From positions 73,348,100-73,412,099 of the forward strand of contig OZ026620.1 of assembly GCA_964020975.1 (NCBI GenBank): a DNA stretch of 64,000 bases, in the 5' to 3' direction. Positions within the stretch are counted from its first letter, which is position 1. Each line of letters starts with the position of its first letter. Position numbers and translations under genes: made by a program. Shown in pieces: positions 36,100 through 51,499 of the stretch. The notes below the pieces were generated by a model. The model had not been told where the DNA came from, ran no database searches, and worked only from the letters and a program-made list of their open reading frames with translations. The stretch is from Hermodice carunculata. Taxonomy: Eukaryota; Annelida; Polychaeta; Eunicida; Amphinomidae.

Positions 36100-37000
36100 T
36101 TTTATTGGATGAAGAGGGAAACACATAGAGATCCATAATGGATACATCGTGGGATCTGCTAGGGATATGGTTAAATATTGCCCAATCATATCAACCTGAT
36201 GTATATAGAATTTTGGTTGGGTATGGTCCAATCATTTTAACCTGTTGTGGTGTATAAGACTTAGGTTTTATTTGGTCCAATTATTATAGTAAGCTTATAA
36301 CTGTAAATGTCTGTATTCCATGTGCCATTGTATTTTTGCTGATTGCCGCATTGTGAACCTTGCATATTCAAAGTACGTAATATATTGAAGTGTACATGTA
36401 GAGTATATTTTCTTTAACTCGGTACACAGGATGGCACTTCATAGACAATACCAGAGTGATAGAAGGAATAGTCGTAGGAGTGACCAATATTGCAACACCT
36501 CTTTCTGTCCTTTGATGCAGCAGTGAACTCCTGTAATAGCTGGGGTACTGCGGAGAGAGAAAATGTTGATATTGTCTCAATAATAAAGTGATCATGGATA
36601 TCAAGTTTGGACTATTCATTTCATTTGTGACTCTATTGCCGAAGAATATGGCGCAATCACTCACAATAGCGAGTTTTAGTTCCACATGTGTAAAAGATAA
36701 GAGACAACATTTTATACATGAGCTTTTTCACCTTTAAATTATTGATATTTTACCATTGCAGGTGGCCTGGCTTTTTAGGAAAGATTTATCAGTTCTCCAG
36801 GGCATACAGCATGCCCACACAGCCCATGACATTTTTCCGTAAATCACTCAAATCATATACTGCATTGTAGACCATATAGCTGTGTCATTGTTTGAATGCA
36901 GAAGTGTATTTCCTGTTACATCAAATCTTTTACCCATTTAAAAAGTGAAGGAAAGTGTGGTGTAACACTTTCTTTAAATGGTTCTGATAAGATTCTTTTG
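36100..37000. other. No gene recognised
   Basis: A partly repeated word (CCAATCAT.T.AACCTG.TGTATA.....TTGG) occurs two or three times at 36,180-36,285. The rest is unremarkable AT-rich DNA. Confidence 0.4.
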
Positions 37001-37029
37001 TTTAATGCGTACCTTTAGTATGATGATAA

Positions 37030-38640
37030 TTATGTGTCAGTCATAGACGATGACTTTGTAGAGGCAGTGAATCATATTGAGCTCACGTTGAACCAGCTTG
37101 ATCATAAACACATCAGGGTGGCTGGTTATCTGAATGTACGCTTCTCTTGCAATAATGCAGATGTTAACCTTATCAAAGATATGGCTGGTACATAAAATCC
37201 GTTGTTTAATTGTGATCACCTTACATGGGCTGGGGATCCTATGTCTGTCTATTATCTTACTTAGCAAGCATCTATTGATGACTGAGGACATAAAGGCAAG
37301 CGAAGGTGTTAAGTTGTCAAAATTGTGGAATACAATTGTCAAGCCTAAAAGGGACAATGTTTTATTGTTGGGGAGAATATATTAGGAAATGTGGGGAACC
37401 ATGTGACGCTGTGGTCGCTGAGCTGTAGTTTAACACCAAAAGGTAATATCGCTACACTGTTAGATGCGTAAAGCGGCAAAAGGAGAATCTTAAGAAGCAA
37501 GAGAGGAATAAAAATTTGGTGATCAGAGGCAGTTTCTGCGGAAAACCAAGAAAGTAAGAATCCGGGAAACGTCCAGGTTTCCTGCACACCATTTATTTTA
37601 TAAGGCCGATAGCATAGCTGGTTATTTTACAGAGATATTTGACACTGTATATAATTTCTTACCATCTGATCCTGATAATATCTCGTGCACCAAAGAGACT
37701 GTTACTAACTCTTCGAAAAGCTGCGTCGCAAATAACTATGTCATTAGCAAATATAAAGCTATAAGTGTCGTAAAATTACTGAAGTCTAATAAGAGCATGG
37801 TCGCAAGGGGTAGGCACTGATGATATTATGTATAGCCCTGGTAAGCTGTATGAGAGGTTGAGTCAATTGTATACTGCTGTGGAAGTTTTGTCAAAATTTT
37901 GGAATACAACTGTCAAGCCTAAAAGGGACAAAATTTTGGAATACAATTGTCAAGCCTAAAAGGGACAACTCTGGATGATTCTCTAGCTGCTACAGTTGTT
38001 TTTGTGCCTAAAGATGAATATGGAAATCAATGCGACAGTGCAATTATACAGGTAAGGTATTTCTCTAGTTAAATTAATTGTTAGAATATTATACACTGAG
38101 TCTTTGGAAGCCTTAAAACATTCATATGCGTTTCAGCAGGATAACTTCCCTGTAAAGTGTAACCTAGTTCTCTGTGCGACAGTCAACTACAGCCTGGACA
38201 AATGCTCCGATGTCTTTTGCTGTATGTTACATACAAGTAAAGCAATTGGTAGAGTAAGATATGAAAAGCTCTTTACTATTTTACCTGACAACCATGTATC
38301 ACATGTTATCACCTACCTTCCGCTAGACATGTACGTTAAATAGAAGGTAAGAGTGCAATGACATCACAACTTGTCTGAATATTTTTCTGTGCAGATGGTG
38401 TAAGACAGGGTGCTATTATTTTCCCGTTTTTCATATAATTTATGCTGATGACTTTTAAGACGCCCATAGACAAATGATGCTGGTTGTCACTTTGGTCACA
38501 CGCTTCCTGATGCTTTTTCTATGCAGAAAATACAGTCATCCTCAGATCCAGTGTGGAAGGTTTGCAGAAAATGCTTACAATTTGTTCCAACCTAAATATT
38601 CAGGAAAGACAACCTACATAATAATGAATAAATATGAATG
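37030..38640 (+). mobile_element. LINE remnant: endonuclease end to RT
   Basis: Plus-strand frames give, in order, VAGYLNVRFSCNNADVNL (resembling the GDxN region of an AP endonuclease), then AGYFTEIFDTVYNFLPSD and KYKAISVVKLLKSNKSM (the EN-RT linker and RT start). These are followed by DVFCCMLHTSKAIGRVRYEK (RT box 'xFLDxxKAFDxV', with the catalytic Asp replaced by His) and HVSHVITYLPLDMYV. Beyond that come degraded GVRQGAI and FADDT-like words up to about 38,640. The ORF is cut by several stops and frame changes, the catalytic Asp is lost, and there is a triplicated 39-bp segment. The clade is a non-LTR RT of CR1/L2/Jockey or L1-like type; I cannot decide which. Confidence 0.7.
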
Positions 38641-38659
38641 TGGCAAATGATGAAATAGC

Positions 38660-39555
38660 TAAATTACTGAATTTTTACTTATAAATGCAAAGCTTCATTA
38701 TGAATAAGAATAACTGTCAAACCAAACCTATTACCTAAATTTGTATAATACAAGTTTAGATTAGAACAATTTGAATTACCCCTGAACCAGTATTTAACCT
38801 TTCTAGCTGAATAGCTAACCTTAGTTAAACCACCTGCCAGTGTCTTACTGAAGTAGAAACACACTCAGGCAGTGCACTCAGTCCGAGTGGCTGTAAAATA
38901 AACAGTCGCGGGAAGATCACCTGTACAAACCAAGGGGAATCCTTACAGGTACTGCAACATTGGGCATCCTTCACCAGTAATTCAAAACAAGCCCCATGAT
39001 GACACCTACTGCTCAGTTTGAAAGGTTCAAGACAATAAAGCTCTATTTTGATGCCATCTTCGAGTAAATGTTCCAACATATGAGCCACGTTTGTGGCATT
39101 TGAGTAAATACTGTCAAATTCGAGTATTTTTTGGTTGACACTGAATTATCATTTGTACTCAGGCTGGTCAGAAAAGAATTAAAGCTTGGCATTTAAGTCA
39201 AACACAAAGATTCAAAATGTATTTTTTTCTTAAGCATATCGTAAGTACAAGTAGGCAAACTTGTAACTGTAGTAGGCGCTACTTGTTTCCAGTAGCCCCG
39301 GGGTTTTAACCTGACAGAAAGCATGTAAGCCTGAAATGCATGAAAGGTGAATAATAAAACATGATGGTGCCAAAAACTATAATAAGTTGGCAAAACAGGC
39401 AAGTTCAAAATCTTCAAAATCATAGCAGCCAACTTTAAACAATCTCTGGGTATAAACAACATTTGTAGGGAGTGTCAGAAAAGAATAAAAGTAACTAGCT
39501 TTTAAGCAAGAAATTTGAATCAAAATATAAGTTTTCTAACCAGATAATAAGTACA
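38660..39555. other. No gene recognised
   Basis: AT-rich DNA with no repeat landmarks. Two similar words (TCAGAAAAGAATTAAAGCTT near 39,169 and TCAGAAAAGAATAAAAGTAA near 39,476) suggest an internal duplication of about 310 bp, both followed by TTTAAG.CAA.....TTCAAA. This is weak. Confidence 0.4.
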
Positions 39556-39559
39556 GTTA

Positions 39560-39561
39560 GG

Positions 39562-39650
<89 letters not shown>
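39560..39650. repeat. TA microsatellite
   Basis: About 90 bp of TA with one CA interruption near the start. It joins a GT stub and the GA tract that follows. Confidence 0.95.
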
Positions 39651-39655
<5 letters not shown>

Positions 39656-39674
39656 TGTGTGTGTTTGTGTGTGA

Positions 39675-39810
<136 letters not shown>

Positions 39811-40299
39811 CACCATTTGTAAGCCAACTTTAAACTTCTGCGTTTCTGGACCATATTGCAGCGTTATACTCCCATGTGTACAATTATGTATCATTTGCCT
39901 CTGTGTTTCGGGATGATCTTTTCACTTGATAACTTTTCATAAGTTACTTGGCTGATTTACCAGTTCGTTATTTTTCCAAAGATTTTACTAAGAGTGGTAA
40001 GATGTAACACAACAACAGTCGTCAGTCATAGAATACACTGACCCGGAGACATCAATCCTTTGTTTGATGGAAGTTAATGTCCTGATATCCATACTTTATT
40101 ACATGGAAGTTACTGTGTTTTATGCAAAGCATTGCATATGATCTTGTATGTTGGTCAGTGCCCTGCATGCAACAGTGAAGAGTAAAACGGAAATACATGA
40201 TTGATCTGATATTCATTTATGAGAGACACGCTGTTGATGGTAACAATTTGTAAGTGAAGTATTTAGAGTTTGTGATGTAAAGCCTGCACAATTGACCTA

Positions 40300-41150
40300 A
40301 CCTGCATCTGAACTTGGCCTCATTTGTGCTGGATCGGTCCAAGGAACAATGGGAATATTGTTGCCAGTTGGTTGCAAGCATGGTGAGGTTTTGAATGGTG
40401 CACACTTATTTGAAACACCTGTGTGGGCCGATGCGCCTCCAGGTATCGTGCCAATACCCAGAGATGACAATAATACATGTGTTTGGTTCATCTGTCAGGC
40501 TGCAGCCGACAAAATGGCTTACCATTCCCACTTTACCCTATCCCTGTACGCCCAAGCAAGGAATACAAAAGTAAGTGTTATAGGAAAACATGTTTTGTCC
40601 AGCCCATTGTAAGGTGAGGCTAGAATGCATATGTGGAGAAATGTACCAGGAGTTATGAACCTGTTACCACAATCTTTATGGGACACTCCAGCAAAATTGT
40701 ATGCTTGCGCACAGAGAATTGTAAGGGAAGGTCCATCCTTCTTGCCTTACAATGTACTGTACTCTGTCTCAACTTTCGGACATACTGCTGATAAAAATGT
40801 GATCTGTTTGAAATATCTATAAGTTTGCCTTACGGCTCTATGAGGAGGCTCTTAGAATGGCAACAAATAGCAATATGTTGAAAAAGACCACACCTTATGC
40901 TTGATGGTGTTCAGGCATATATTGTTAAGACACCCAATGGCTGTGGGAAAGATTTGTTCATATTATACCTGGTTGCGGAAGAGTGGTGGCCAAGTGCCAT
41001 AAAACCTATATGACACATGTTCATGCCTCCTACTTTCCCAAGCCTGAATACTGGCAGTACATCAAGAGCATCCCAAACAGGCATGGCTTACAAACGAAAA
41101 ATCCCTGCATAACAAGTCAATCTCCTCAAAGAAGTTGTGCCTGTCATCTT
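40300..41150 (+). pseudogene. Unrecognised decayed coding-like region
   Basis: Several plus-strand frames over about 800 bp have protein-like composition and little low complexity. Examples are ETPVWADAPPGIVPIPRDD with CVWFICQAAADKMAYHSHF at 40,410-40,530, NLLPQSLWDTPAKLYACAQR at about 40,660-40,720, and DLFILYLVAEEWWPSA near 40,960. I do not recognise the family. It could be the upstream part of the LINE that follows, another element, or a dead host gene. The absence of introns with GT/AG borders favours a mobile origin. Confidence 0.35.
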
Positions 41151-41229
41151 CTTTTCTCTTACCAAATTTTGAAGTTATCATCAGTTAGTAAGAAATTAAC
41201 ACTAACTTGGAAAAAAGTAAATTTTCACC

Positions 41230-43190
41230 ACTCAAGAAAAATGGTTCTGAAGAATTACGCAATGAATGTAAGTCTTGTATTATTACTCAGTTGTGTAGTT
41301 AAGGTGTTTGAAAAATTAGTTTTCAGGCATGTTTTATTTACTTTTGTTTTAATGTTTGATTTAATTTCTAATTTATTTATTTATTTTATTATTATTTTTT
41401 TCGTTGTTGTTGTTGTGACAATCTTTTCATATCTGCTCATTAGTCTGGTTTTGTACCAGGAGCCGCAGCCATAAAGCAGTTACCTTTATTCCATCATGCT
41501 CTATGCCTGGTTGTTGACCAGCAAAAAGAGCTATGCGTTGTTTTCCTCCATAGAAGCAAAGCTTTTGACAAAGTTTTGCACTCGGATCTCATATGAATTA
41601 AAGGGGTCGGTATTTTAGGTATACTGACTATCTCCACGATCGTTACCACCGTGTTGTTATCCAGGGCCAGACCTTTAGTTTGAGAAAATTTGCGCTGTTG
41701 TACCTCAAGGTTCAGTTCTCTTTCCTTTAATTTTTCAAATCGACCTAAATCATATAGTTGACATTGGGAGATCCAGCATAAAACTGTTTGCTGACAATGC
41801 CTCACTTTATTTATATATTAACAATCGAGTCCTAGCAGCTAAAATGATTAATTCTGCTCTTTCTTATATTGATCGGTGGTCTAAAGAGTGGTTGGTAACA
41901 GTCAACGCATTAAAAACAGATTAATTGCTTATATCAAGAAAAACAACTCAAAGTTATCATCCCCCTATATTCTTAGCAGGTCATGTGCTCCCCCACGTTG
42001 GCGCACACAAGCACCTTGAACTTGCTTTACGGTCTGACTTAAAGTTTTCTGATCAGATTTCCAATATTTTTTTAATCAAATAAATTAATTGATATTATGA
42101 AATATATATTTTTTTTATTGGATAGTGGAACTTATGAAATGATTTATATTTCATTTGTAGGACCAATATTGGAATGCGGTACACCAGATTGTAGTGGCTG
42201 TACACTTTTGGAAGAGCAAAAGCTTGAATGTATTCAACTAGAGGCTGCTTGCATCGTTGCTGGTGTTATGCATGGAACCAGTAATGCGACACTATACGTA
42301 GAAACAGGCTGGTTGAACTTGGCTAATGCATAGAAACATATAATTTGATCTGTATGTACATTGTAAATAAGATTGCCCCTGATAGCATATGTTGTATTCT
42401 CAAAAGTGCCTCAACACATGTCTGTTCAACCCATGTCACTTGTCAACAATCTGACCTTCTCCAATTTCTTGCTCAAACTGAACTGTTTACCTCTTCATTT
42501 ACTTCTGCTATCCTACTATAAAATCAGCTGCATTATCCAATTCGAAACTCTGCGTCCCCATAAAATATTTAAATAAAAAATAATTCCACATCCCAGTCGG
42601 CGAATGAGGCTTTCGGAACTTTCTAACACTGTTAATGGACTTCTGGCAATTCAACATACGCGCCTCCAACTTGAGGCCAGTCAACCAATCTCATTTCTTT
42701 TAAATTGGCATTAAGGAATCTCCAAAAGGTTCTGCGATTCAGCTGGGGAGGACGCACGGCTCTATTTCTTTATTTGCCCTTACATACTGCTCTACGATCG
42801 ACAATACACGCACAAAAAAATCTCCGCATTGCTATGTTTACACCCCAAACGGCGTTAAACAGTTTCTTAGATAGTTATCTGATGAATAATATTGTCACTA
42901 TTTCATAGAAGGCATATATCAGTAAGACCTACTGGTACAAAATATTTGGTATTGGCTGATTTTGTTATTTTTATTAACTGATGATGTTTTACTTCGTCAC
43001 AAGATAATGGGTGCTATAATTCTGCCCTGCTGTCTGTGTTGTCCAATTGTAGTCTTCTCTGGTATGTTTCTGTCCAGTATGTCCTGTATATGGCAAAATG
43101 CTTTCGTATAAGGCTAAGCCCTCTTTCCCAATTGCTTTGATTGTAACTGGTTAATGTATTTCTTGCAATCTTGCTAAATGGAAATATATT
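41230..43190 (+). mobile_element. LINE remnant with RT core and 3' part (CR1/Jockey-like)
   Basis: Plus-strand motifs run in order. VSLVLLLSCVVKVFEKLVFR (the 'YRPISL....KVFEK' RT entry block) lies at 41,270-41,330. CVVFLHRSKAFDKVLHSDLI (RT box A with the catalytic Asp changed) is at 41,530-41,590. A degraded GVPQGSVLG/LFADDT-like stretch is at 41,690-41,800, followed by SALSYIDRWSKEWLVTVNAL (the 'WL..N..K' block) at 41,850-41,915. YISFVGPILECGTPDCSGCT, LEEQKLECIQLEAACIVAG and GTSNATLYVETGW follow at 42,140-42,320, the C-terminal region common in CR1/Jockey-type LINEs ('ARIVTG.....L..E.GW'). There are many stops and frame changes. The end may be near AAATATATTAAAAACAAC at 43,180-43,197. Confidence 0.85.
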
Positions 43191-43454
43191 AAAAACAACA
43201 CGCCAGTTATCTTACAGGAACACTGTAAGTGGCAGGGGAAGGGGACAAGTAGTGAGGCGCTTTCACATCTAGGCCACCCTTATGTTTATTCCAAAACATG
43301 ACATGTAGGTGAGAGAAAGATCTTAGCCAGGACTTATCATATCGTCTTGAAGTGTGTACAGTTTCTACCCCTACTTTTTAAACGCTTCTTAAATGAATTG
43401 ATTGGCTAAGGGGCAAAGTTGTTTGCTGTAGGGACTTGGGCCAACCGCTATCCA

Positions 43455-43457
<3 letters not shown>

Positions 43458-43522
<65 letters not shown>
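43458..43522. repeat. GT microsatellite
   Basis: About 65 bp of perfect GT dinucleotide. Confidence 0.97.
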
Positions 43523-43524
<2 letters not shown>

Positions 43525-43529
43525 CAACA

Positions 43530-46370
<2,841 letters not shown>

Positions 46371-46377
46371 CGACGGT

Positions 46378-46607
46378 GCACGTGGCAAATGCTGAAAATA
46401 GTTTAATGACTTTAGATGGAGTGCCCAAGTCAGCGGAATCGTAATAGTGATTTGTGGGCGTGGCCAAGTCATGCCATCTGGCGATAAACTTGGAACTAGA
46501 CATTACGATTCCAATGACTTGGCCACGCCCACAAATCGCTATTAGGATTCCGCTGACTTGGGCACTCCATCTCAAGTCATTAAACTATTTTCAGCTTTGC
46601 CACGTGC
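46378..46607. repeat. Long hairpin with 94-bp arms
   Basis: Arms at 46,378-46,472 and 46,514-46,607 are near-perfect reverse complements (GCACGTGGCAAATGCTGAAA against TTTTCAGCTTTGCCACGTGC at the outer ends), separated by about 41 bp. Both outer ends contain the E-box CACGTG, and the arms contain GGGCGTGGCCAAGTCAT. This could be a foldback MITE or the source of a long double-stranded RNA if transcribed. No target duplication is clear. Confidence 0.92.
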
Positions 46608-46712
46608 AAAAATATTAAAACTGGACGTTGTCTTTTTTTACTTTATAATGTAATTTCTAAAATAAAGCAGTATCAGATATTTGCTTCCTTTCGATGTAAC
46701 TCATAAAATAAA

Positions 46713-46855
46713 ACAATTATGGACTTTTGCTTCATTCACTGGTTAGTCTTATGGACCTGAAAGAAGAATACTGACCGAGGCCGAAGGCCGAGGTCAGTAT
46801 TCTTCTTTCAGGTCAATAAAACTAACCAGTGATCTCAGCAAAAGTCCATAATTGT
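46713..46855. mobile_element. MITE-like hairpin element, 143 bp
   Basis: The ends are ACAATTATGGACTTTTGCT and its exact reverse complement AGCAAAAGTCCATAATTGT. Inside, CCTGAAAGAAGAATACTGACC pairs perfectly with GGTCAGTATTCTTCTTTCAGG around a CpG-bearing GAGGCCGAAGGCCGA centre. The nearly perfect arms suggest a young or gene-converted copy. No coding capacity. The superfamily is unknown because no clear target duplication is visible. Confidence 0.88.
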
Positions 46856-46859
46856 ACAA

Positions 46860-47650
46860 TGGATCATGAAGAATTTGTCAAAAGGTGCCCTCCTGGCTGC
46901 AACCCAATGCATTTTGCCCATACCGAGTAAAACAGGTCTGACTTATTATATTAGTGTACACATATAGACCGACTGTTTCCGACCATGCCTGTCCAGAGAC
47001 TAGTCCAAATTATACATTTATAAAAATTACCTTCTGCGCCTGAGTTTAGCTGTCCTTAGCTTCCTGTCCAGTCAATAATTGTGCATAGCATGGCGCATTT
47101 GCTGCAAATTGTTTTGCGCCACAGTTGTGATATGGGTCACACCGGATAAGCCATTTATCCTTAAACAGTCTATCCCAAAATATATGTAAATATGCACAAA
47201 CAGTCATATCAATAAAGAAGGCCATGTTGGCTGAATTTGCGACACTCCGTTAGTTCTTTAATGAGGCTAAAGCAGTGGTCACCTTAAAGCAATTGACAAA
47301 CTGGTAATTAGCCCAGCAAGAACTACTGAATACCCACAGTTTCTCAAGACAAGACGGGTCGATTCGATCTTGTTTGCCAATTGGTCTTGGAAATAAATAC
47401 TTTAATATCAAACCTACAGGACCATGCACACGTATAGTCTAATAATTCTTAATGCATGATCTCATACTACTTGCAATACAGTGCAGCAGACGTAATTTGC
47501 AAAACGGATGAAAATATCATTCCGGTTTTCGGCTGCCGACAATTTGGAACACAACCATTATCAAGTGAAAAAAGTACTCTTGGCAAATCTTTTTTAGACT
47601 TTCAGGTTAGTGCGTTGTCATATTCTTAACTGCCATACCAATGAGGAATA
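46860..47650. other. No gene recognised
   Basis: Unique-looking DNA with no repeat landmark, domain or RNA motif visible. Confidence 0.4.
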
Positions 47651-47655
47651 CGCAT

Positions 47656-47697
<42 letters not shown>

Positions 47698-47715
47698 ACA
47701 CACACACACACACAC

Positions 47716-47785
<70 letters not shown>
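47656..47785. repeat. Compound CA then TA microsatellite
   Basis: CA dinucleotides run from about 47,656 to 47,716, followed after TATACA by TA dinucleotides to 47,785. The H/T and Y/I frames are artefacts. Confidence 0.97.
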
Positions 47786-47789
<4 letters not shown>

Positions 47790-50760
47790 TTGTTTGTGAT
47801 AGGAACAGATTTGAAATGGAATCCCAAGAATGTTTTAGTCTAATGTCTACAACAGATATGGATATAAGATATCGCCCCCACGTAGTGGTCAGCTCAATTG
47901 GACACAGCAATGCACAGCTATCAGTTTCGTGTATAGGGCGCTTAATATGAGTATGTAACCTTGTCTGCCTCTCAGACCTTTAATCTGGCGCAAAGAACTG
48001 TGGAATTAGTGGCAAGAAGGATAGATATCAGAACAAACAAAGTTATATTCAATCGAACGGTTTAACAATGACAACTAACATTTTATACAATGCATGTATA
48101 TGTGGGAAGATATTTCTTAAAGTTGCAAATAGCCAGCATCAAATCAATTTAACTACTACAAACCTTTGTTTGTACCTGTCCCGAGTCATGAAAGAGATGT
48201 TTTCCTGCACACAGCATTTCGTTTTCGTTGACTGATAAAAAAAAAATATAGAGCTGTAGGAATGTCCGACTTGAACTTCTGGATTTGAACCTTACTTGTA
48301 GTCCACTAGCTTATGTTGCTATTGCAAGGATATATTGCCATCGCAGCAAAAGCCAAGTTGACCAAACCATGTGTGCCGGCGGTTATACTGCAGATTTCCT
48401 TACTTTTTTCATAACATGAATTTTCGAAGTCCTGCATCATCCATCACTAAAGCTGGTTTATATTGGTTGCAATGTGTTCATTCCTTTTGCTATAACTTTA
48501 TTCTCTGTGTGAACACACATACGCTGAGTCATGTGATCTTGGTTTGATGGCTTTGTAAAAAAAAAGCTTGGGACGCCAACCCCGCATTCCCCACATAACA
48601 GCAAAGTATTGTGTTACTTGAACCTTAGAACAATGCGTGATATAATATATCTTAATTGTCCGGGAATGATGTTTGTCTTAAATATTTTACTAGATATACG
48701 GGTATAATTGATAAAATTGCTATGAATTTTCATAACACATGAACAGGTCCTAGTAATTGTACACCCACCTACTTCAAAGGACAGCATCACATTTTAAAAC
48801 AGGGTACAATACATGCAGAATCATTCTCTATTAGCTTAAATTCACTTTTTCGAAAATGTCGAGCGAACTTAAGAGGCAATTAAAGATAAGTTAAAACAGA
48901 TAGGGACCGATGCAAAAAAAGACGTATAATAGCGCAGCCAATTAATGTCATGCTATTTGGGAAGTCGGTGTTTCATGTCCACAACATTAAAACCCCTTCA
49001 GCCGGTGAAGTCAAACTTTGTGAAATGTAGTTTTAGGGAGATACCAAGTGGTATATTTCAAGCAGCATCACTATTAGTTTGGACTTAAGGTCCCCTGTCA
49101 TAAGTTCTCATACTTCAATTTTTCTATGAATGATTGAGAAATATATTAACATGTGGATGAATTAATCATTTGATAGCTTAACTGCTTCCTTTGGCTGATA
49201 ATCCACCGTGAGAGAAGTTGTAGGGACAGATTGCCGCCTTCTGCATATGTTGCAAACATGTTCAGCTCAACACGACTGACTAGTACCCTATTTGCAACCA
49301 CCTGAATGTATGGGTACAGACAAAGACGTTTTCCATGCCACATGGAGGTCTGCTTATCATGCACCGTTGAAGTTGTTTTCAGAGATTTGGCACACTTATA
49401 TGTCTATACAGTATGCCAGCTTCATGTTACAGTTTTCTGTCGTCCACTAACATCGATTGGCAATATCTTTGAATAAAATGCGCTTAGATTGTGAAGCCGT
49501 AGCTCATGCCCATGCCAAAGGGGTTCCATGTGTGACTTATTGGTCAAAACAAACCGTACGCTTACCAAACTACATGCTATATCCAAGGTGGGGGCAAAAT
49601 CCCAGTGCATGTACTGCAATAGTTTTAGGTTTATAAAGAGATACATATTTTGTTGAATGAGACAGACTTGTTCTGAAGGGGCGTTTGTCTTCATGAGAAA
49701 AAAAAACGTTCGCAAGAGTTATTTTATAGCCTGCAAAATAAAATGAACCAGTGATTTTTGAAACGAAGAATTTAAATCTGAATCTGTGCACTTGAACATG
49801 TCTTAGAAACGAACATAGAAAAATCGTCAAATTTTGTGTCGGTCATGTATAGGTAACTGTATTAGACTAACGACTTTTAAGTAACCTTTTATAAAGCAAA
49901 GGTTTTTGATAAAAACTGAATGCTCTGTATTTTATGCACATTCAGTATGCTTTGCAATTAATTTTGTCGCCATGGTCGTTTAAAGGATCAAGTCCTATCA
50001 TGCTTTCCTTAAAAAATGCTCTATGTTACATGTTTTGATATTGGTCAAATCAGTATTAGCCAAGGTTCTAATAATTCAGATATCTCATTCAATGAAAGGG
50101 CAACATTAGTAACAAAGCTGGGAGAATCAGCTTATCTGCTATATTGCCTGTGGTGAAGCCCTCGTCATGGCGAGATGTTCAGTTTCTGCATGTGCCGGCC
50201 AGTGGAGCAAGGGAGACATTACCTTGTGTTGACACTTTTTATTACATACTACGGACTAACATGCATTTAGTTCAATAAAATCTGAACAAGTCGCACTATC
50301 GACCAAATTACTGGTTGTGAGTATTTTAGCTACATTCAAATCAATTGTGTTTTGATCACCCTGCCTTTGGTGATTTTGCTTTACCCTTTTGTATGTATCT
50401 GCAATATGAGCTGCTCCGTACAGACTCTGAATGTAATCATGTGGCGCAAAAAAATAAGCCAAAATACCAATTTTAGTGAAGCTTGGTATATTTACCTATT
50501 TGTGAGTTCAAATAAAAACAGGTACGTCAGATAGATGCAAACAACTGAGTATTTTCATATAGTGTTCATGGTTAATTTTAAGAAATTACGTGTTTTAGTA
50601 TATTATATTCCAGTATATATTTTGCATTCCATTTAAATTTCCAGAAGGCTGCTCATAACCACTTGTATAACTACTTCACAGCTTGTTCTTTGTTTCATGG
50701 CAGCCTACATGATATTACGATGTTGTATTCAATAGAAATAGGCCCACTGAAGTTTGTAGA
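47790..50760. other. No gene recognised
   Basis: About 3 kb without a recognisable gene, repeat array or transposon end. Overlapping minus-strand frames at 49,146-49,830 lack any known motif. An A-run lies at 48,239-48,247. Confidence 0.4.
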
Positions 50761-50769
50761 ATGAAATGC

Positions 50770-51490
50770 TCAGATGTTGGATTTGGCAGGCTAACTATCA
50801 GTATGTTTTGTTTTCTATCCAAAGCCTCTGTCACTTTGTATAGTGAACTACTTGTTAAAAATGGAAGTATTATGGCGTTGCGGGTATCGCTTTACATTAC
50901 TTTGGAAATCATCGGGAACATACATTCCAATATGTTCAATCTAATGACTTGGCTTCTAGATTATGGTCGATAAATACAGGGGGATTTCCTCGGAGGTCAG
51001 TACTAGGACCTATTCATTTCATTATGTACACAGGTGATACGTATATCGTGCCTTCAAAACTTGAATTACTGCTTTATGTTTATAACACAATGTTTATGTT
51101 AGTTCCTTATGTTCTGTTTTCTCCCCAACAGTGCCCATGTACAGAATGTATTGGACTATATTAAAACTAAGATAAACTGACTGGCTTTCAGCAAATAGGT
51201 TATCTTCATCATGTCTTTACGTACATGAAATTCATTATATCTTATTTCATTCTGATTAAAGAAGCATTTATATCAACTAAGAGCTGGCTGAGAACAATTT
51301 CATGATTTGCAAAGCTGAAAAAACAAAGTGATTTTCTAGGACTAACAGTGCAAGAGAATTTAGAATGAAATCCCCAAATCAATAAATTAGCTGATAAATG
51401 GTCAAGAGTGTTTTGCAAAAACATTTTGAGTATATTTCATAGACTATCTTTAATGTCATATTTGAATAATTGCATTCTTGTTTAGGGTTT
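50770..51490 (+). mobile_element. LINE remnant: RT middle and thumb region
   Basis: Plus-strand pieces follow the RT order. First come FPRRSVLGPIHFIMYTGDTY (a degraded 'GVPQGSVLGPLLF....DD') at 50,985-51,045 and a YNTMFML (YADDTxF-like) word. DKLTGFQQI, or in another frame DWLSANRLS, is near 51,175. FSRTNSAREF and then GIFHRLSLM-like words run toward 51,460 ('FLGLTVQENLxW', 'KVSRVLG'). The pieces shift frame several times and stop codons are frequent. Both ends of the element are missing. Confidence 0.6.
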
Positions 51491-51499
51491 CTTGCGTGA

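Noticed and set aside
49146-49830. Three overlapping minus-strand frames
   Set aside because: No motif found and the frames overlap each other out of phase; likely chance.
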